This document shows, in pieces, positions 31,227 through 42,359 of a stretch of DNA of 64,000 nucleotides. Every line of letters starts with the position of its first letter. The first letter of the stretch is position 1. The notes below the pieces were generated by a model that saw only the letters and a program-made list of their open reading frames with translations, had not been told where the DNA came from and searched no databases. The position numbers and the translations under genes were made by a program. The stretch comes from Trinickia dabaoshanensis (lineage in GTDB: Bacteria > Pseudomonadota > Gammaproteobacteria > Burkholderiales > Burkholderiaceae): positions 1 through 64,000 of the forward strand of contig NZ_PNYA01000011.1 in the NCBI RefSeq assembly GCF_002879885.1. Reading direction: 5' to 3'.

Positions 31227-33188
31227 TCAGCGCATGGCGCCTGCCGCTTTTTCCTTGGCCTGGACGACGATCTGCGCGGACGTATCGCGTTCGATGCGTA
31301 CCAGCGCGTCTCTCATCGCGTCGAATGCTTGTGCCGTGCATACCTGTTTGCCGAAGCGGGCTTGCAGCCGGCGCGTGATCTGCACGGTGCGCGAAACGGG
31401 ATCGAAAATATAGTGCGCCGCGTACTCGATCGGATCTGTAGCGATCGTGACGTCCGACGGCATATAGACGAGCTTCAGCCCTGGCGGCAGCGTCACCACG
31501 CCTTCCTCATCGAACGTCCCGCCGATACAGACGTAGGATTGGGTCCGCACGGGCTCGGCGAGCCAACCGTCGATTTGCGATGCGATGCCGCCCGCGAAGC
31601 TCGATAAAGCCGGCACCGCTGTCACGCCGTCGGGCCACGCCAGACGTTCGATCGCACCCGTCGTCGTCGCCACGAAAGGGCCGCTCGTCGCGTTCACATC
31701 GCCGGTCTCGATCGCGGCCGTGCCGCGCAAGCCCGTTTGCCGCAACCGCTCGCGGGCAATCTGCACGGCACGCGCGGACGTCGCGCGGCGAAATACGTTG
31801 CGTTCGAGTTCGGCCGGAAAGCCGTCGTCCTCCACCCGATAGGCGTAACGAGCATCGCCGCTTTCGTCGACATCCACCTGGAGCCGTGCGCGCCTTGCTC
31901 GCGCTTGCGTGGCCGGCGTGCGCGTCAACACGCCTTCGTCGACGAGCAGCGCGGGACGATCCATGACGTTCGGCGGCAAAAATCCAAACGCGGTACCGCC
32001 GCCCGCGGTCGTATCGGCGTATCGTCCCAACGCCGGAATCCACACGATCACGTGATTGATCGCGCCAGCGCCGTAACCGGGCACGGAAGGCAGCGTATAG
32101 ACCGCGCCCGAGGCAAGCAACGCCGGCTCGCTGCGAATGCCCACCGCCGCAAGCAACGCGCCGTATAGCGCCGCGTGATCCTTGCAGTCGCCATAGCGGT
32201 GATGAAGGATATCGATGACCCGATGCGGCTTGGCGGCCGTCTCGCCCAAAAAGAGCGCGACGTAACGGATGTTGGCGCGCACCCAATCGTATAAAAGCGC
32301 GGCCTTCGTTCCATCGTCGGGCGCCTCGCGGGTGATCTCCCGCGCGAGCGCGGCGACTTGCGCATCGCTTGCGCTCGAATCCTTCGCGTTGTCGCGGTAT
32401 CGCTCGGCGAACGCCGCATAAGTCGGCACCGTCGTCACCATGAGACGATCACCGTCGTTCGCCGCCCCCACCGCGCCGAATTCCGCGCGCGCAAACGGCC
32501 CGTGCCGATAATCGAACGCGTAACGCGTGCGTCCATCGCTCGTTACCGGCGCACGCGCCACGTAACCGCGCGCGTCGAAGTAAAGCGGCATGTCGGCCGG
32601 CAGATCGAAGACGAGCTGCTGCTCGAGCACGCTCTGCGGAGCCGGTACGGCGAAGTACTCGAACATGCCGGGCTGCGCCGCCACGCGCGATTTGCTGAAC
32701 GTCAGGCGCGTACGCCAGCCGGGCTCGATGCCGGGAAAGATGACCGTTCGCAACACACCGTCTTCGAAGGTCGGGGCGCCGGCCGCGCGCGGCTCCTGGA
32801 CGTCGCGGATCGCATCGGGGCCGACGGGATGCACGCCGCCTTGCGGATCGATCGATTCGGCCGATAACGCGTCGATCCGTTCGATGTCCTTGTTGAACCA
32901 TACATACCGCTGCGCGATTTCGTCGATGCCTGCAACCGTATCGGCCCGCAACGTGGAATCGTCGTGCTCGACGACGGAGCCGTCGTGCGCCACGATGAAC
33001 ACATGTACATCGGATTCGATCGTCGCGGGCGTCAACTCGCTCGCCGGGGCTGCGTCGGACGCGCCGGGTGCGGCGCGCGCGATCGGCCCCATGAACGCCG
33101 CGGTGCACGCACATACAACCACGAGCCAGCGTCGCATCGCTCGGCGAGTCCGGCGCGATGGTTTCGCGCCATCCATACGCGCATTCAT
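31227..33188 (-). CDS. Exported DUF3857 / transglutaminase-like protein
   Basis: A 653-aa exported protein. A signal or anchor segment lies at about 19-41 (RWLVVVCACTAAFMGPIARAAPG). Next comes a DUF3857 beta-domain (to about 270) and a transglutaminase-like domain with Cys335 in HHRYGDCKDHAALYGALL, His in AGAINHVIVWIP and Asp in RYADTTAGG, so the protease-like triad is complete. The C-terminal 200 residues form a DUF2569/3858-like beta region. The true substrate of such proteins is not known. The start at 33188 overlaps the AraC-type gene stop as ATGA, so the two are translated together. Confidence 0.85.
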   Translation of the reverse strand: MNARMDGAKPSRRTRRAMRRWLVVVCACTAAFMGPIARAAPGASDAAPASELTPATIESDVHVFIVAHDGSVVEHDDSTLRADTVAGIDEIAQRYVWFNKDIERIDALSAESIDPQGGVHPVGPDAIRDVQEPRAAGAPTFEDGVLRTVIFPGIEPGWRTRLTFSKSRVAAQPGMFEYFAVPAPQSVLEQQLVFDLPADMPLYFDARGYVARAPVTSDGRTRYAFDYRHGPFARAEFGAVGAANDGDRLMVTTVPTYAAFAERYRDNAKDSSASDAQVAALAREITREAPDDGTKAALLYDWVRANIRYVALFLGETAAKPHRVIDILHHRYGDCKDHAALYGALLAAVGIRSEPALLASGAVYTLPSVPGYGAGAINHVIVWIPALGRYADTTAGGGTAFGFLPPNVMDRPALLVDEGVLTRTPATQARARRARLQVDVDESGDARYAYRVEDDGFPAELERNVFRRATSARAVQIARERLRQTGLRGTAAIETGDVNATSGPFVATTTGAIERLAWPDGVTAVPALSSFAGGIASQIDGWLAEPVRTQSYVCIGGTFDEEGVVTLPPGLKLVYMPSDVTIATDPIEYAAHYIFDPVSRTVQITRRLQARFGKQVCTAQAFDAMRDALVRIERDTSAQIVVQAKEKAAGAMR

Positions 33189-34132
33189 CGCCGGAAGCGG
33201 TTGCGATACGCGCGCGGCGCAACGCCGAACTCGGCGCGAAACGCTCGATTGAAGTTCGAGAGATCGGCGAAGCCGCAAGCGAGCGCGACGTCCACGACCT
33301 TGTCGGGGGCATCGGCGAGGCGCTGCGCGGCGACGCGCAGCCGCGCGCGCAAGATATATTGATGCGGTGTCACGCCGGTCGCCCGCTCGAACGTGCGTAA
33401 GAAATGATAAGGACTCAGCCCTGCCTGTTTGGCAAGGTGCTCCACACCCAGGGCCGCATCCGGCTCGCCGTCGATCCACTGGAGCGTGTCGACCACCCTA
33501 GCCAGCGCGGCGCGCGACACCGGTTTCGCACCGGATGGCGCGGCGCCGTCCGCCTGCCGCAGCACACTCGCGGCCAGGCTCAGCGCCATTTCGTCCCATG
33601 CAATATCGGCGGCGGACGATGCGCTCACCGCTGCTCCCGCGGCAGCCACGAACGATGCGAGCGCACGCGCCGGCGCGATCCGCGCACTCGCGAACGAAGG
33701 CGAGCGTCCCGCGTGCCCGGCATCGGCAAACAGGCGTTCGAAGAATTCGGGCCGATAGTGAAAAGCGATGCATCGATCGCCCGCACGATGGCGATGAGCA
33801 CATTCGAAGCATTCGCCGGCGTTGCCGAGCAACACGGCGCCGGGCGTCATCAAAGCATGCCCCGTCGAGCAACGGTATTCGAATGCACCGGCCGCAACGA
33901 GCGCGATACAAAACTCGCCGTGGCGCTCCTCGAACGCCGCGTCCCGCGGGCCGCACGTGCATAGCACGTCGGACACCGAGAAACCCTCGCCGCTCGCGAC
34001 GACGCGTGAAGCCGTCGCCCCCTTCGTCGCCTCGCGCGCCCGGCGCGCCAGCGCGTGTTCGAGTTCGAGCGCAATTTTTGCCAAGATTCGCCTCGCTGCG
34101 GGCCTTATCGTGATCGGACCTTCCCGGTGCAT
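33185..34132 (-). CDS. AraC-family transcriptional regulator
   Basis: A regulator of about 315 aa. The N-terminal half is a cupin-like sensor (about 50-160) that contains a cysteine/histidine-rich patch (GECFECAHRHRAGDRC). The C-terminal half is the AraC double HTH (LAKQAGLSPYHFLRTFERATG; DVALACGFADLSNFNRAFRAEFG). I place the start at the ATG at 34132; a GTG at 34147 is possible and neither has a good ribosome site. The last bases overlap the start of the exported transglutaminase-like gene, an uncommon pairing. It is divergent from a small hypothetical gene 45 bases away. Confidence 0.85.
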   Translation of the reverse strand: MHREGPITIRPAARRILAKIALELEHALARRAREATKGATASRVVASGEGFSVSDVLCTCGPRDAAFEERHGEFCIALVAAGAFEYRCSTGHALMTPGAVLLGNAGECFECAHRHRAGDRCIAFHYRPEFFERLFADAGHAGRSPSFASARIAPARALASFVAAAGAAVSASSAADIAWDEMALSLAASVLRQADGAAPSGAKPVSRAALARVVDTLQWIDGEPDAALGVEHLAKQAGLSPYHFLRTFERATGVTPHQYILRARLRVAAQRLADAPDKVVDVALACGFADLSNFNRAFRAEFGVAPRAYRNRFRR

Positions 34133-34177
34133 CGCGCCAAGCGGCACCGGGCCAAGCCACTCACAACGGAGATCGAT

Positions 34178-34738
34178 ATGAACCCCATAGGAAGCGGCGC
34201 ACCCGGCGCGTTCCTCTCCGCCCTCGTCTCGCCCCGGCGAGCTGCCGAGATCGACGAAGCCGACGATGTCTACGGCTGGCTAGTCGGCAGTTGGGCGTTG
34301 CAGGTGCTCCATTACCGCGGATACGACGTGCGTCGCGAGGGCCTGACCGGCGAGCTGCATGCCGGCTGGGTGCTCGAAGGCCGCGCGATCCAGGATGTTT
34401 GGATTATGCCCGCTCGCGAGGACCGGCGCGCGGGCCGCACGGCGAGCGATCCCCAAAACGATATGTACGGATCGACACTGCGTGCCTGGGACAGCGCGTT
34501 ACGCGCATGGCGCATCGCATGGAATAATCCCGCGCGCGGGCATCGCGAGACGCAAATCGGCCGGCGCATCGGCGAGGAGATCGTCCAAACGGGCTCGCGC
34601 GCCGACGGCCAGGCCACGCGCTGGCGCTTCACCGAGATCACGGCCGAACGCTTTCATTGGCTCGGCGAGGCGCTGGAAGGCGACGGCCGAACCTGGCGGC
34701 TCGAGGGCGAATTCATCGCCACGCGCGTCGGTGCGTGA
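34178..34738 (+). CDS. Hypothetical protein, possibly calycin-like
   Basis: A 186-aa cytosolic protein (no signal peptide) that I do not recognise with certainty. It has many Trp/Gly-rich strands (YGWLVGSWALQVLHY, RAWRIAWNNPARGH, RWRFTEITAERFHWLGEALEGDG) in the manner of DUF1579/calycin-fold beta-barrels that bind small hydrophobic ligands or measure sugar modification. ATG at 34178 with CGGAGA. Divergent from the AraC-type regulator, which may control it. Confidence 0.75.
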   Translation: MNPIGSGAPGAFLSALVSPRRAAEIDEADDVYGWLVGSWALQVLHYRGYDVRREGLTGELHAGWVLEGRAIQDVWIMPAREDRRAGRTASDPQNDMYGSTLRAWDSALRAWRIAWNNPARGHRETQIGRRIGEEIVQTGSRADGQATRWRFTEITAERFHWLGEALEGDGRTWRLEGEFIATRVGA

Positions 34739-34747
34739 GGCCCCTCG

Positions 34748-35053
34748 CTAGAACAGCGAACGCTGACGCGTTTGAGCCATGGAAATGACGTTGAGCTCGT
34801 CCAGACGTTTGCGTGCCTTGGCGAGGTCGTGCACCAACTGCCGTTGGAGCCAGGTTTCGGCGCCGCCGCCGAACGCCTTATCGAGCCGCAGCGCCATCTC
34901 GGGCGAGATCCCCGCCTTGCCGCTCAGCAGGTTCGTCAGTGCCTGACGGCTCACGCCGAGCACCGTCGCGCCTTCGGTCACGCTGAGGTTGAACCGCTCG
35001 AGGCAAAGCTGGCGCACCATCGCGCCCGGGTGAATGTTGTCGGTATCGGCCAT
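34748..35053 (-). CDS. HigA-family antitoxin-like XRE regulator
   Basis: A 101-aa Cro/C1-type protein starting MADTDNIHPGAMVRQL, as HigA antitoxins do. The helix-turn-helix is LSVTEGATVLGVSRQALTNLLSG, followed by the conserved ISPEMALRLDKAFGGGAETWLQ. HigA normally represses its own operon and neutralises the HigB mRNA-cleaving toxin, whose gene lies directly upstream of higA. Upstream here I find no HigB frame on the minus strand, only a decayed region. It is thus an orphan or the survivor of a lost module. The ATG at 35053 is preferred to the in-frame codon at 35083 because of the family N-terminus. Confidence 0.85.
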   Translation of the reverse strand: MADTDNIHPGAMVRQLCLERFNLSVTEGATVLGVSRQALTNLLSGKAGISPEMALRLDKAFGGGAETWLQRQLVHDLAKARKRLDELNVISMAQTRQRSLF

Positions 35054-35165
35054 GGCCCGAAACCATAGCGGCGAAGCGATCATCCGTCAATCGACAAGTG
35101 CCGGTTGTCTATTCGGCGCATCATTGCGACGTCGCGCGCATTGACAGGCGCGTTGATCCGATGTC

Positions 35166-35579
35166 ATGAAGTCGTCGTTCCGTTGGGTGGACGGTATCCC
35201 GATGTACAACAGACACCGGACCGGGATCGCCAAGCGGCGACGCCGCTTTCAGTAAGTTTAAAAAAATTACTGAAAAGCAACAAAAAGAGCCGGCCAAGAG
35301 CCTCATCCGGTATTACTCAATACCTCGGCGTCAAAGCCGTGTCATACGAAACAGAGGATGTCGATATCGCGCGGGGCCATCTCCTTGCCCTGAGCGATGT
35401 TCCGGAGGGCGGGCTTCTCGAGATTTTGAAGGAGACGGGAATCAGCTTCGTCGAAGTTCCGCCAATGACGAGAGGTGCGACGTCGTCAGGTCGTCCGCCG
35501 TGTCCTGCCGGAGGTACGCAAGCTCATGGAGCAAGGACACGAAGGGGCGTTAAGTGAACTCGAAGCGAGTCTCGCATGA
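35166..35579 (+). pseudogene. Probable decayed coding relic spread over several plus-strand frames
   Basis: Protein-like segments follow one another in different frames. A 29-codon stretch from ATG 35166 to TAA 35253-35255 reads MKSSFRWVDGIPMYNRH. A lysine-rich stretch from 35251 reads KFKKITEKQQKEPAKSLIRYY. Another frame at about 35320-35467 reads YLGVKAVSYETEDVDIARGH, then LEILKETGISFVEVPP. The last frame from about 35475 to the stop at 35577-35579 reads RRVLPEVRKLMEQGHEGAL. The amino-acid make-up is unlike random GC-rich frames and the bases are less G+C-rich than nearby genes, which suggests a transferred gene broken by frameshifts. Alternatively these are two or three small overlapping genes. 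No family is recognised. Confidence 0.4.
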
Positions 35580-35688
35580 TGGGGGGCTGGCGTTCGATTC
35601 GTTTCCGTATCGACTCTCTTTTTGAATCGATTCGACGGCCGAGCGTTGAGCATTGCCGCACCGGGCGGGCAATCCCACCCCGGCGCGC

Positions 35689-36501
35689 TCAAGCACGAGC
35701 GAGACGGTCGAGCGCTTCGTCGATCAGCTTCTCGAGCAACGGCTCGACGCGCGCGGCAAGCGCTTCGTCGTACGCATACGGCCGGCTTTCCTGCATATAG
35801 GTGATTTGGGACAGTTCCAGTTGTACCGCGTGGATGCCTTGATCGGGCTGGCCGTAGTGACGCGTGATATAGCCGCCCTTGAAGCGGCCGTTCGCCACGG
35901 CCGTATAGCCGCCGTGACGGTTGACGCAATCGGCCAGCGCTTGCGCCATCCCGGGCGCCGCGCTCGCGCCGCCGGCCGTGCCGAAGTTGAAATCGGGTAG
36001 TCGCCCCTCGAAGAAGCGCGGCACATGCGAACGGATGGAATGGGCCTCCCACAACAAGACCGCGCCATGCCGTGCCTTCAGTTCCGCGAGGGTTTGCGCA
36101 AGCGCATCGTGATAGGGCTGCCAAAACCGGGCGACGCGCCGGGCCACCTCGGCTTCGGTCGGCTCGCCGCCCGGATGATAGAGCGGGGCCTTTTCGAACG
36201 TGTCGATCGGCAACAGGCCCGTCGTATCCTGCCCCGGGTAGAGGTTCGCGTTGTCGGGCGGACGATTCAGATCGACGACGTAACGCGCGTACGACGGCAC
36301 GAGCAAGGACGCGCCGCGGTGCGCCGCGAATGCATACAGGCGCTCTAGGTGCCAGTCGCAATCGTCGACGTGGCGGGCGACCTCGGTCATCGTCGCGGAA
36401 ATATCGGCCGCAATCCGCGTACCGACGTGCGGCATCGAGATCAAAAGCGGCAACGTGCCGGGCCGCAGCGTGAAGACGGCGGGATCGAGCGTAGCGTTCA
36501 T
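35689..36501 (-). CDS. hutG: N-formylglutamate deformylase
   Basis: Final step of the five-step histidine pathway: hydrolyses N-formylglutamate, made via HutF, to glutamate and formate. The 270-aa protein is a zinc amidohydrolase of the FGase family. Visible motifs are LLISMPHVGTRI near the N-terminus, DRPPDNANLYPG-like VVDLNRPPDNANLYPGQ, LWEAHSIRSHVPRFFEG and a late QLELSQITYMQES. ATG at 36501. The 64-base gap to hutF is the largest in the operon but shows no terminator. Last hut gene. Confidence 0.95.
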   Translation of the reverse strand: MNATLDPAVFTLRPGTLPLLISMPHVGTRIAADISATMTEVARHVDDCDWHLERLYAFAAHRGASLLVPSYARYVVDLNRPPDNANLYPGQDTTGLLPIDTFEKAPLYHPGGEPTEAEVARRVARFWQPYHDALAQTLAELKARHGAVLLWEAHSIRSHVPRFFEGRLPDFNFGTAGGASAAPGMAQALADCVNRHGGYTAVANGRFKGGYITRHYGQPDQGIHAVQLELSQITYMQESRPYAYDEALAARVEPLLEKLIDEALDRLARA

Positions 36502-36565
36502 GAAATTACCGGTCCAGTTCGGAAACAGCGTCCAGATTAACGCGTCGGACGCATCGCGTCATGCG

Positions 36566-37957
36566 TCACACCCGAAGACGTGCAAGCGCTTCGCGATAGG
36601 CCGCATAAGCACGCGCCTCGTCTACATGGCGCCCCTCGCGTACGACACAGCGGCCGCCCGTATGAACCTCGGCGATCGGCGAATGGCCGTGCTCGCAAAA
36701 CACGATGGCGGCGAGCCAATCGTCCGGCCGGCGCCCGTCCAAGCTCGGATGCGCCGAATCCAGCACGAGCCAATCGGCTCGGCACCCCGCCTCCAACGCA
36801 CCGATAGCCCGGCCGCTGGCACGCGCGCCGCCGGCCAATGCCGCGTCGAATAGCCGCTCGGCCACCTGCGGCCGCGTGGCGGACGCAAGCACGTTGCGTT
36901 GGCGCTGCGCGAGACGCTGTCCGTATTCGAGCAATCGCAGCTCCGAGCGCCAATCGACGGCGATATGGCTGTCCGAGCCGATACCGATCCAACCGCCCGC
37001 ATCGAGATACCGTTGCGCGGGAAACAGGCCATCGCCCAAATTCGCTTCCGTCGTCGGACATAGGCCCGCCACGGCGCCGCTCGCGGCCAACGCCGCCGCC
37101 TCGGCTTCGTCGACGTGCGTCGCGTGCACGAGGCACCAGCGCGCGTCTACGTCGAAATGCTCGAGCAACCAGGCGACGGGGCGCGCGCCGTTCGCGGCCA
37201 CGCACTCGTCCACTTCCCCCGTCTGCTCGGCGATATGGATATGGATCGGCGCGCCCGGCAGATGCGCGTCGAGCCCATCGAGCAGCGCGCGCAACGCCGG
37301 GTGCGATACCGCGCGCAACGAATGCGGCGCGACGCCGTACGCGAGCGCGCCATGCTCGGGCCTGGCGCGGCGCAGCGTCAGCAGCAATTCGAGCAGCGCT
37401 TGCGGCGTATTGACGAAGCGCCGTTGATCCGGACGCGGCTCGCGCTTGCCGAATCCGCTGTATTGGTAGAGCACGGGCAGCATCGTCATGCCGATACCGG
37501 CCTGCGAGGCGGCATCGACGACGCGTTGCCCCAGTTCCGCGGCGTTCTCGTACGGGCTGCCGTCGAGTGCGTGATGCACGTAGTGAAACTCGCACACGGA
37601 CGTGTACCCGGCCTTGAGCATCTCGACGTAGAGCCACCGCGCGATCGCTTCGAGTCCCTCGGGCGTGATGCGGGCGGCGAGCCGATACATCAGATCGCGC
37701 CAACTCCAAAAATTGTCGCCCGCGTGCGCACGATATTCGGCCAGCCCGGCCATCGCGCGCTGAAACGCGTGCGAATGCAAATTCGGCATCCCGGGCATCA
37801 ACGGTCCGCTCGCCCGCGCGCTGCCCGGCGGGACCGGCGAATCGGGTGTCACCGCCGTCAAGATCCCTGCGTCGTTCCATTCGAGCAGCACGTCGCGCCG
37901 CCATCCCTGCGGCAAATATGCGTGCTCGGCGAAGAGTAGCTGGCGGCCGCTCGTCAT
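36566..37957 (-). CDS. hutF: Formimidoylglutamate deiminase
   Basis: Deiminates N-formimidoyl-L-glutamate to N-formylglutamate and ammonia, which defines the HutF/HutG branch rather than the one-step formiminoglutamase. A 463-aa amidohydrolase-superfamily enzyme. The metal site begins with the HSH in [16 protein letters not shown]; later ligands are in [18 protein letters not shown] and [12 protein letters not shown]. The start overlaps the hutI stop as ATGA (37954-37957). Confidence 0.95.
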   Translation of the reverse strand: MTSGRQLLFAEHAYLPQGWRRDVLLEWNDAGILTAVTPDSPVPPGSARASGPLMPGMPNLHSHAFQRAMAGLAEYRAHAGDNFWSWRDLMYRLAARITPEGLEAIARWLYVEMLKAGYTSVCEFHYVHHALDGSPYENAAELGQRVVDAASQAGIGMTMLPVLYQYSGFGKREPRPDQRRFVNTPQALLELLLTLRRARPEHGALAYGVAPHSLRAVSHPALRALLDGLDAHLPGAPIHIHIAEQTGEVDECVAANGARPVAWLLEHFDVDARWCLVHATHVDEAEAAALAASGAVAGLCPTTEANLGDGLFPAQRYLDAGGWIGIGSDSHIAVDWRSELRLLEYGQRLAQRQRNVLASATRPQVAERLFDAALAGGARASGRAIGALEAGCRADWLVLDSAHPSLDGRRPDDWLAAIVFCEHGHSPIAEVHTGGRCVVREGRHVDEARAYAAYREALARLRV

Positions 37958-39228
37958 TTCGCGCTCCTATCGAGTGAGGCGGCATGCGCCTCGATACGCC
38001 CGGTCCAGGGAGATACGGGCGCCGTATAAACCGTTTCGCCCGCGCGCACGACGCGAGCGGCCAACGGCCGGCCGATCCAATAAGCGAGCTCGGCCAGCGT
38101 GCCGACGGACCATGCGACGAAATCGGCGGAGCGGCCCGGTGCCAGTTCGCCATGCCGCTCGCTTTGCCCCAATGCCCGCGCCGCATGCAGGGTCACGCCT
38201 TGCAGCACCTCGGGCACCGTGAGGCGAAACAGCGTGCAGCCCAAATTGAGCATCGCCAGCAAGGACGTGGCGGGCGACGTGCCGGGATTGCAATCGGTGG
38301 CGAGTGCGATCGGCACGCCGTGGCGGCGCAGCAAGTCGATCGGCGGCAATTGCGTCTCCCGGATGAAGTAGTAGGCGCCCGGCAATAGCACCGCGACCGT
38401 ACCGGCCCGCTTCATGGCTTGCACGCCGGCCTCGTCCAAGAACTCGAGGTGATCCGCCGAGAGCGCGCCATAGCGTGCCGCGAGCGCCGTGCCGCCCGAC
38501 AGGCTCAATTGTTCCGCGTGCATCTTCACGGGCAAGCCGCGACGGCCGGCGGCCTCCAACACCCGCTCGCTTTGCTCGAGCGTGAAGCCGATGCGCTCGC
38601 AAAAAACGTCGACCGCATCCACGAGGCCTTCGTCGGCCAGCGCCGGCAGCATTCGCTCGCAGACGTCGTCGATATAGGCATCGGCGCGCCCCGCGTATTC
38701 GGGCGGCAACGCATGGGCACCGAGGAACGTCGTATAGACGGACACCGGATAGCGCCGGCCCAAGGCGCGCGCAACGCGCAACATCTTGCGCTCGCTCGCG
38801 AGATCGAGGCCGTAGCCCGATTTGATTTCGATCGCGCCCACGCCTTGCGCAAGCAACGGCTCGAGCCGCGCACCGGCCGCTGCGATCAACGTGTCCTCGT
38901 CGGCCTCGCGCGTCGCACACACCGTCGAGACGATGCCGCCGCCGCGTTTGGCAATCTCTTCATAGCTCGCGCCCGCCAGCCGCAACGCGAACTCGTCCGC
39001 GCGAAGGCCGCCGAAAACGAGATGCGTATGGCAATCGACGAGGCTCGGCGTGACCCACGCGCCACCCAGGTCCTCGCTCGGCCACGCGGCGAATTCGCGC
39101 GGCAGGTCGCATGCGGCGCCCTGCCATACGATCGTGCCGTCACGGACGGCGAGCGCGGCGTCCGCGATCGATTCGTCCGTGTCGCCTCTTGGACATAGAT
39201 TCAAATGCCGCCAAACCCGCTCGCTCAT
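37954..39228 (-). CDS. hutI: Imidazolonepropionase
   Basis: Third histidine-degradation enzyme: opens the ring of 4-imidazolone-5-propionate to give N-formimidoylglutamate. The 424-aa amidohydrolase carries the metal motif [10 protein letters not shown], the family segments [23 protein letters not shown] and [12 protein letters not shown], and [15 protein letters not shown]. The start at 39228 ([15 protein letters not shown]) is taken as the usual family N-terminus; an open frame continues upstream but overlaps hutD wrongly. It is separated from hutD by 53 bases and coupled to hutF. Confidence 0.95.
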   Translation of the reverse strand: MSERVWRHLNLCPRGDTDESIADAALAVRDGTIVWQGAACDLPREFAAWPSEDLGGAWVTPSLVDCHTHLVFGGLRADEFALRLAGASYEEIAKRGGGIVSTVCATREADEDTLIAAAGARLEPLLAQGVGAIEIKSGYGLDLASERKMLRVARALGRRYPVSVYTTFLGAHALPPEYAGRADAYIDDVCERMLPALADEGLVDAVDVFCERIGFTLEQSERVLEAAGRRGLPVKMHAEQLSLSGGTALAARYGALSADHLEFLDEAGVQAMKRAGTVAVLLPGAYYFIRETQLPPIDLLRRHGVPIALATDCNPGTSPATSLLAMLNLGCTLFRLTVPEVLQGVTLHAARALGQSERHGELAPGRSADFVAWSVGTLAELAYWIGRPLAARVVRAGETVYTAPVSPWTGRIEAHAASLDRSAK

Positions 39229-39281
39229 GATGACCTCGGAATGTCGTCCACCGCCCGCTTCGCGTAGGAAGCGGCGGCGCT

Positions 39282-39922
39282 TTATCGGTACCGCAAGAGC
39301 ACGGCCAACGCGGCGCCCTCGCCCGCCAAATCGCAGCGCAGCGCCCGCGGCGCATCGAGCACGAGCGTATCCATCGGGCCGAGCGTGCCTTGCGCCCGTG
39401 CTTCGCCGCCCTGCGCACGGGCTAGGCGCACGTCGAGCTCGCCGTGCGAGCAGAACACGAGCGCGGCGTCGGCATCGAGCACGTGCCGGCCCGCGCCTTG
39501 CCATACCTGTAACTTGGCGGTCGCGCGATCGCGGCGCACCATGAGGTTGAAGTCGCGCGTCGGGCCTTCGATAAGTTCGGCTCGGAGCGCGGCCTCGCCG
39601 TCGAACTTCGCGACCGACAGCGGCTCGATCAGTTCATGCGTAGGCCCATGCTGCTCGAGCAAACGCATCCCCGCCCCCGCGAGCAACACGAGCGTCCGGT
39701 CGATGCCGTCGAACGTCGAAAACGGTCCCGGCTGCTCGACGTCGGCCACGCTGACGCGCCACACGAACGTCTCGAGACTCGCGCCCACCGGATACGCGGC
39801 GATTTCGCGCGTGATGCCGCCGCCGTTCTTCCAAGGCGTGGCCGTCAGGGCGCTCGCGCGGACGATGCGCATCGGCACGTCCGCGCGCGGTCGCGCCGCC
39901 CGCGTTTGCGAACCCATGCGCA

Positions 39923-39923
<1 letters not shown>
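39282..39923 (-). CDS. hutD: HutD family protein (Ves-like cupin)
   Basis: A 213-aa cupin-fold protein found in many hut operons. It is proposed to bind formylglutamate or another pathway intermediate and to tune hut expression, but this is not settled. The conserved N-terminal region is [19 protein letters not shown], followed by [29 protein letters not shown]. The first ATG at 39923 shares one base with the hutU stop (TGATG). A second ATG at 39872 ([19 protein letters not shown]) is equally plausible and gives the more typical N-terminus. Confidence 0.9.
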
Positions 39924-41611
<1,688 letters not shown>

Positions 41612-41643
41612 GTGAGTCCTCGGTTGTACGGCTTTCGTGCGGC

Positions 41644-42357
41644 TCAAAAATGTCCCGTGAAGCGATAGCGGCTGCCCGGGTGCCAAAGGTCGGCGACGGA
41701 TGCGACCTGCTCGCGCGACCAGGTGCGCCGATGCAGCACGAGACAAGGTTCGATCTCGTCCATGCGCAACTGCGCGCGCGTATCGGGTTCGGGCTGCGCG
41801 GCTTCGATGCGGTATTCGACGCGCTGCAACGGCGCGACGCGCGTCAAATACTGATTCGGCGTAACGCGCGAGAAATCCTGCAAGGCGTACTCGGGCGCAA
41901 CGGCCGGATTGACCCAGCGCGCTTCCAGTTGCACGGGCTCGTCGTTTTCGAAATGCAGCACGCGCGAATGAAACACGGGGCTGCCGGGCGCGACCTGCAT
42001 TTCGTCGGCGAGCGCCTCGCCCGCGACCGTGGCGCCGAGTTCGAGCACCTGCGCGTGATAGCGATGCCCGCGGGCCGCGATTTCGTCGGAAATGCTGCGG
42101 ATCGCGACGAGCGTCGATTCGTATTTCGGCCGCGCCACGAAGGTGCCGGCGCCTTGCACACGCGTGAGCACCTGTTCGGCCGTCAACTCACGCAATGCGC
42201 GGTTCACGGTCATGCGCGCGACTTTGAACTCGCGCGCAAGCTCGTTCTCCGACGGCACCAGGTCGCCTTCGGCCCACTCGCCGGAGTGGATTCGCGCGAG
42301 GATGAAGTCTTTGATGCCCTGGTACGCCGGTGCATTCATCGCTTTCACGCTTTCCAT
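41644..42357 (-). CDS. hutC: Histidine utilisation repressor HutC (GntR/HutC family)
   Basis: A 237-aa repressor that leaves its operator when urocanate binds. The winged helix is at about 15-75 ([42 protein letters not shown]) and the UbiC-like UTRA effector domain follows (about 95-232). It is encoded inside the operon it controls, 2 bases after hutH, which gives feedback. Two palindromes matching the HutC site lie upstream of hutH. The start may be Met1 at 42357 or Met7. Confidence 0.94.
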   Translation of the reverse strand: MESVKAMNAPAYQGIKDFILARIHSGEWAEGDLVPSENELAREFKVARMTVNRALRELTAEQVLTRVQGAGTFVARPKYESTLVAIRSISDEIAARGHRYHAQVLELGATVAGEALADEMQVAPGSPVFHSRVLHFENDEPVQLEARWVNPAVAPEYALQDFSRVTPNQYLTRVAPLQRVEYRIEAAQPEPDTRAQLRMDEIEPCLVLHRRTWSREQVASVADLWHPGSRYRFTGHF

Positions 42358-42359
42358 GA

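Noticed and set aside
35121-35306. Possible HigB toxin upstream of the higA-like gene on the minus strand
   Set aside because: The 61-codon frame shows none of the RelE/HigB landmarks and I found no HigB pattern in the other frames.
35580-35688. Terminator after hutG
   Set aside because: GC-rich dyads are present but none forms a clean stem followed by T residues on the minus strand.
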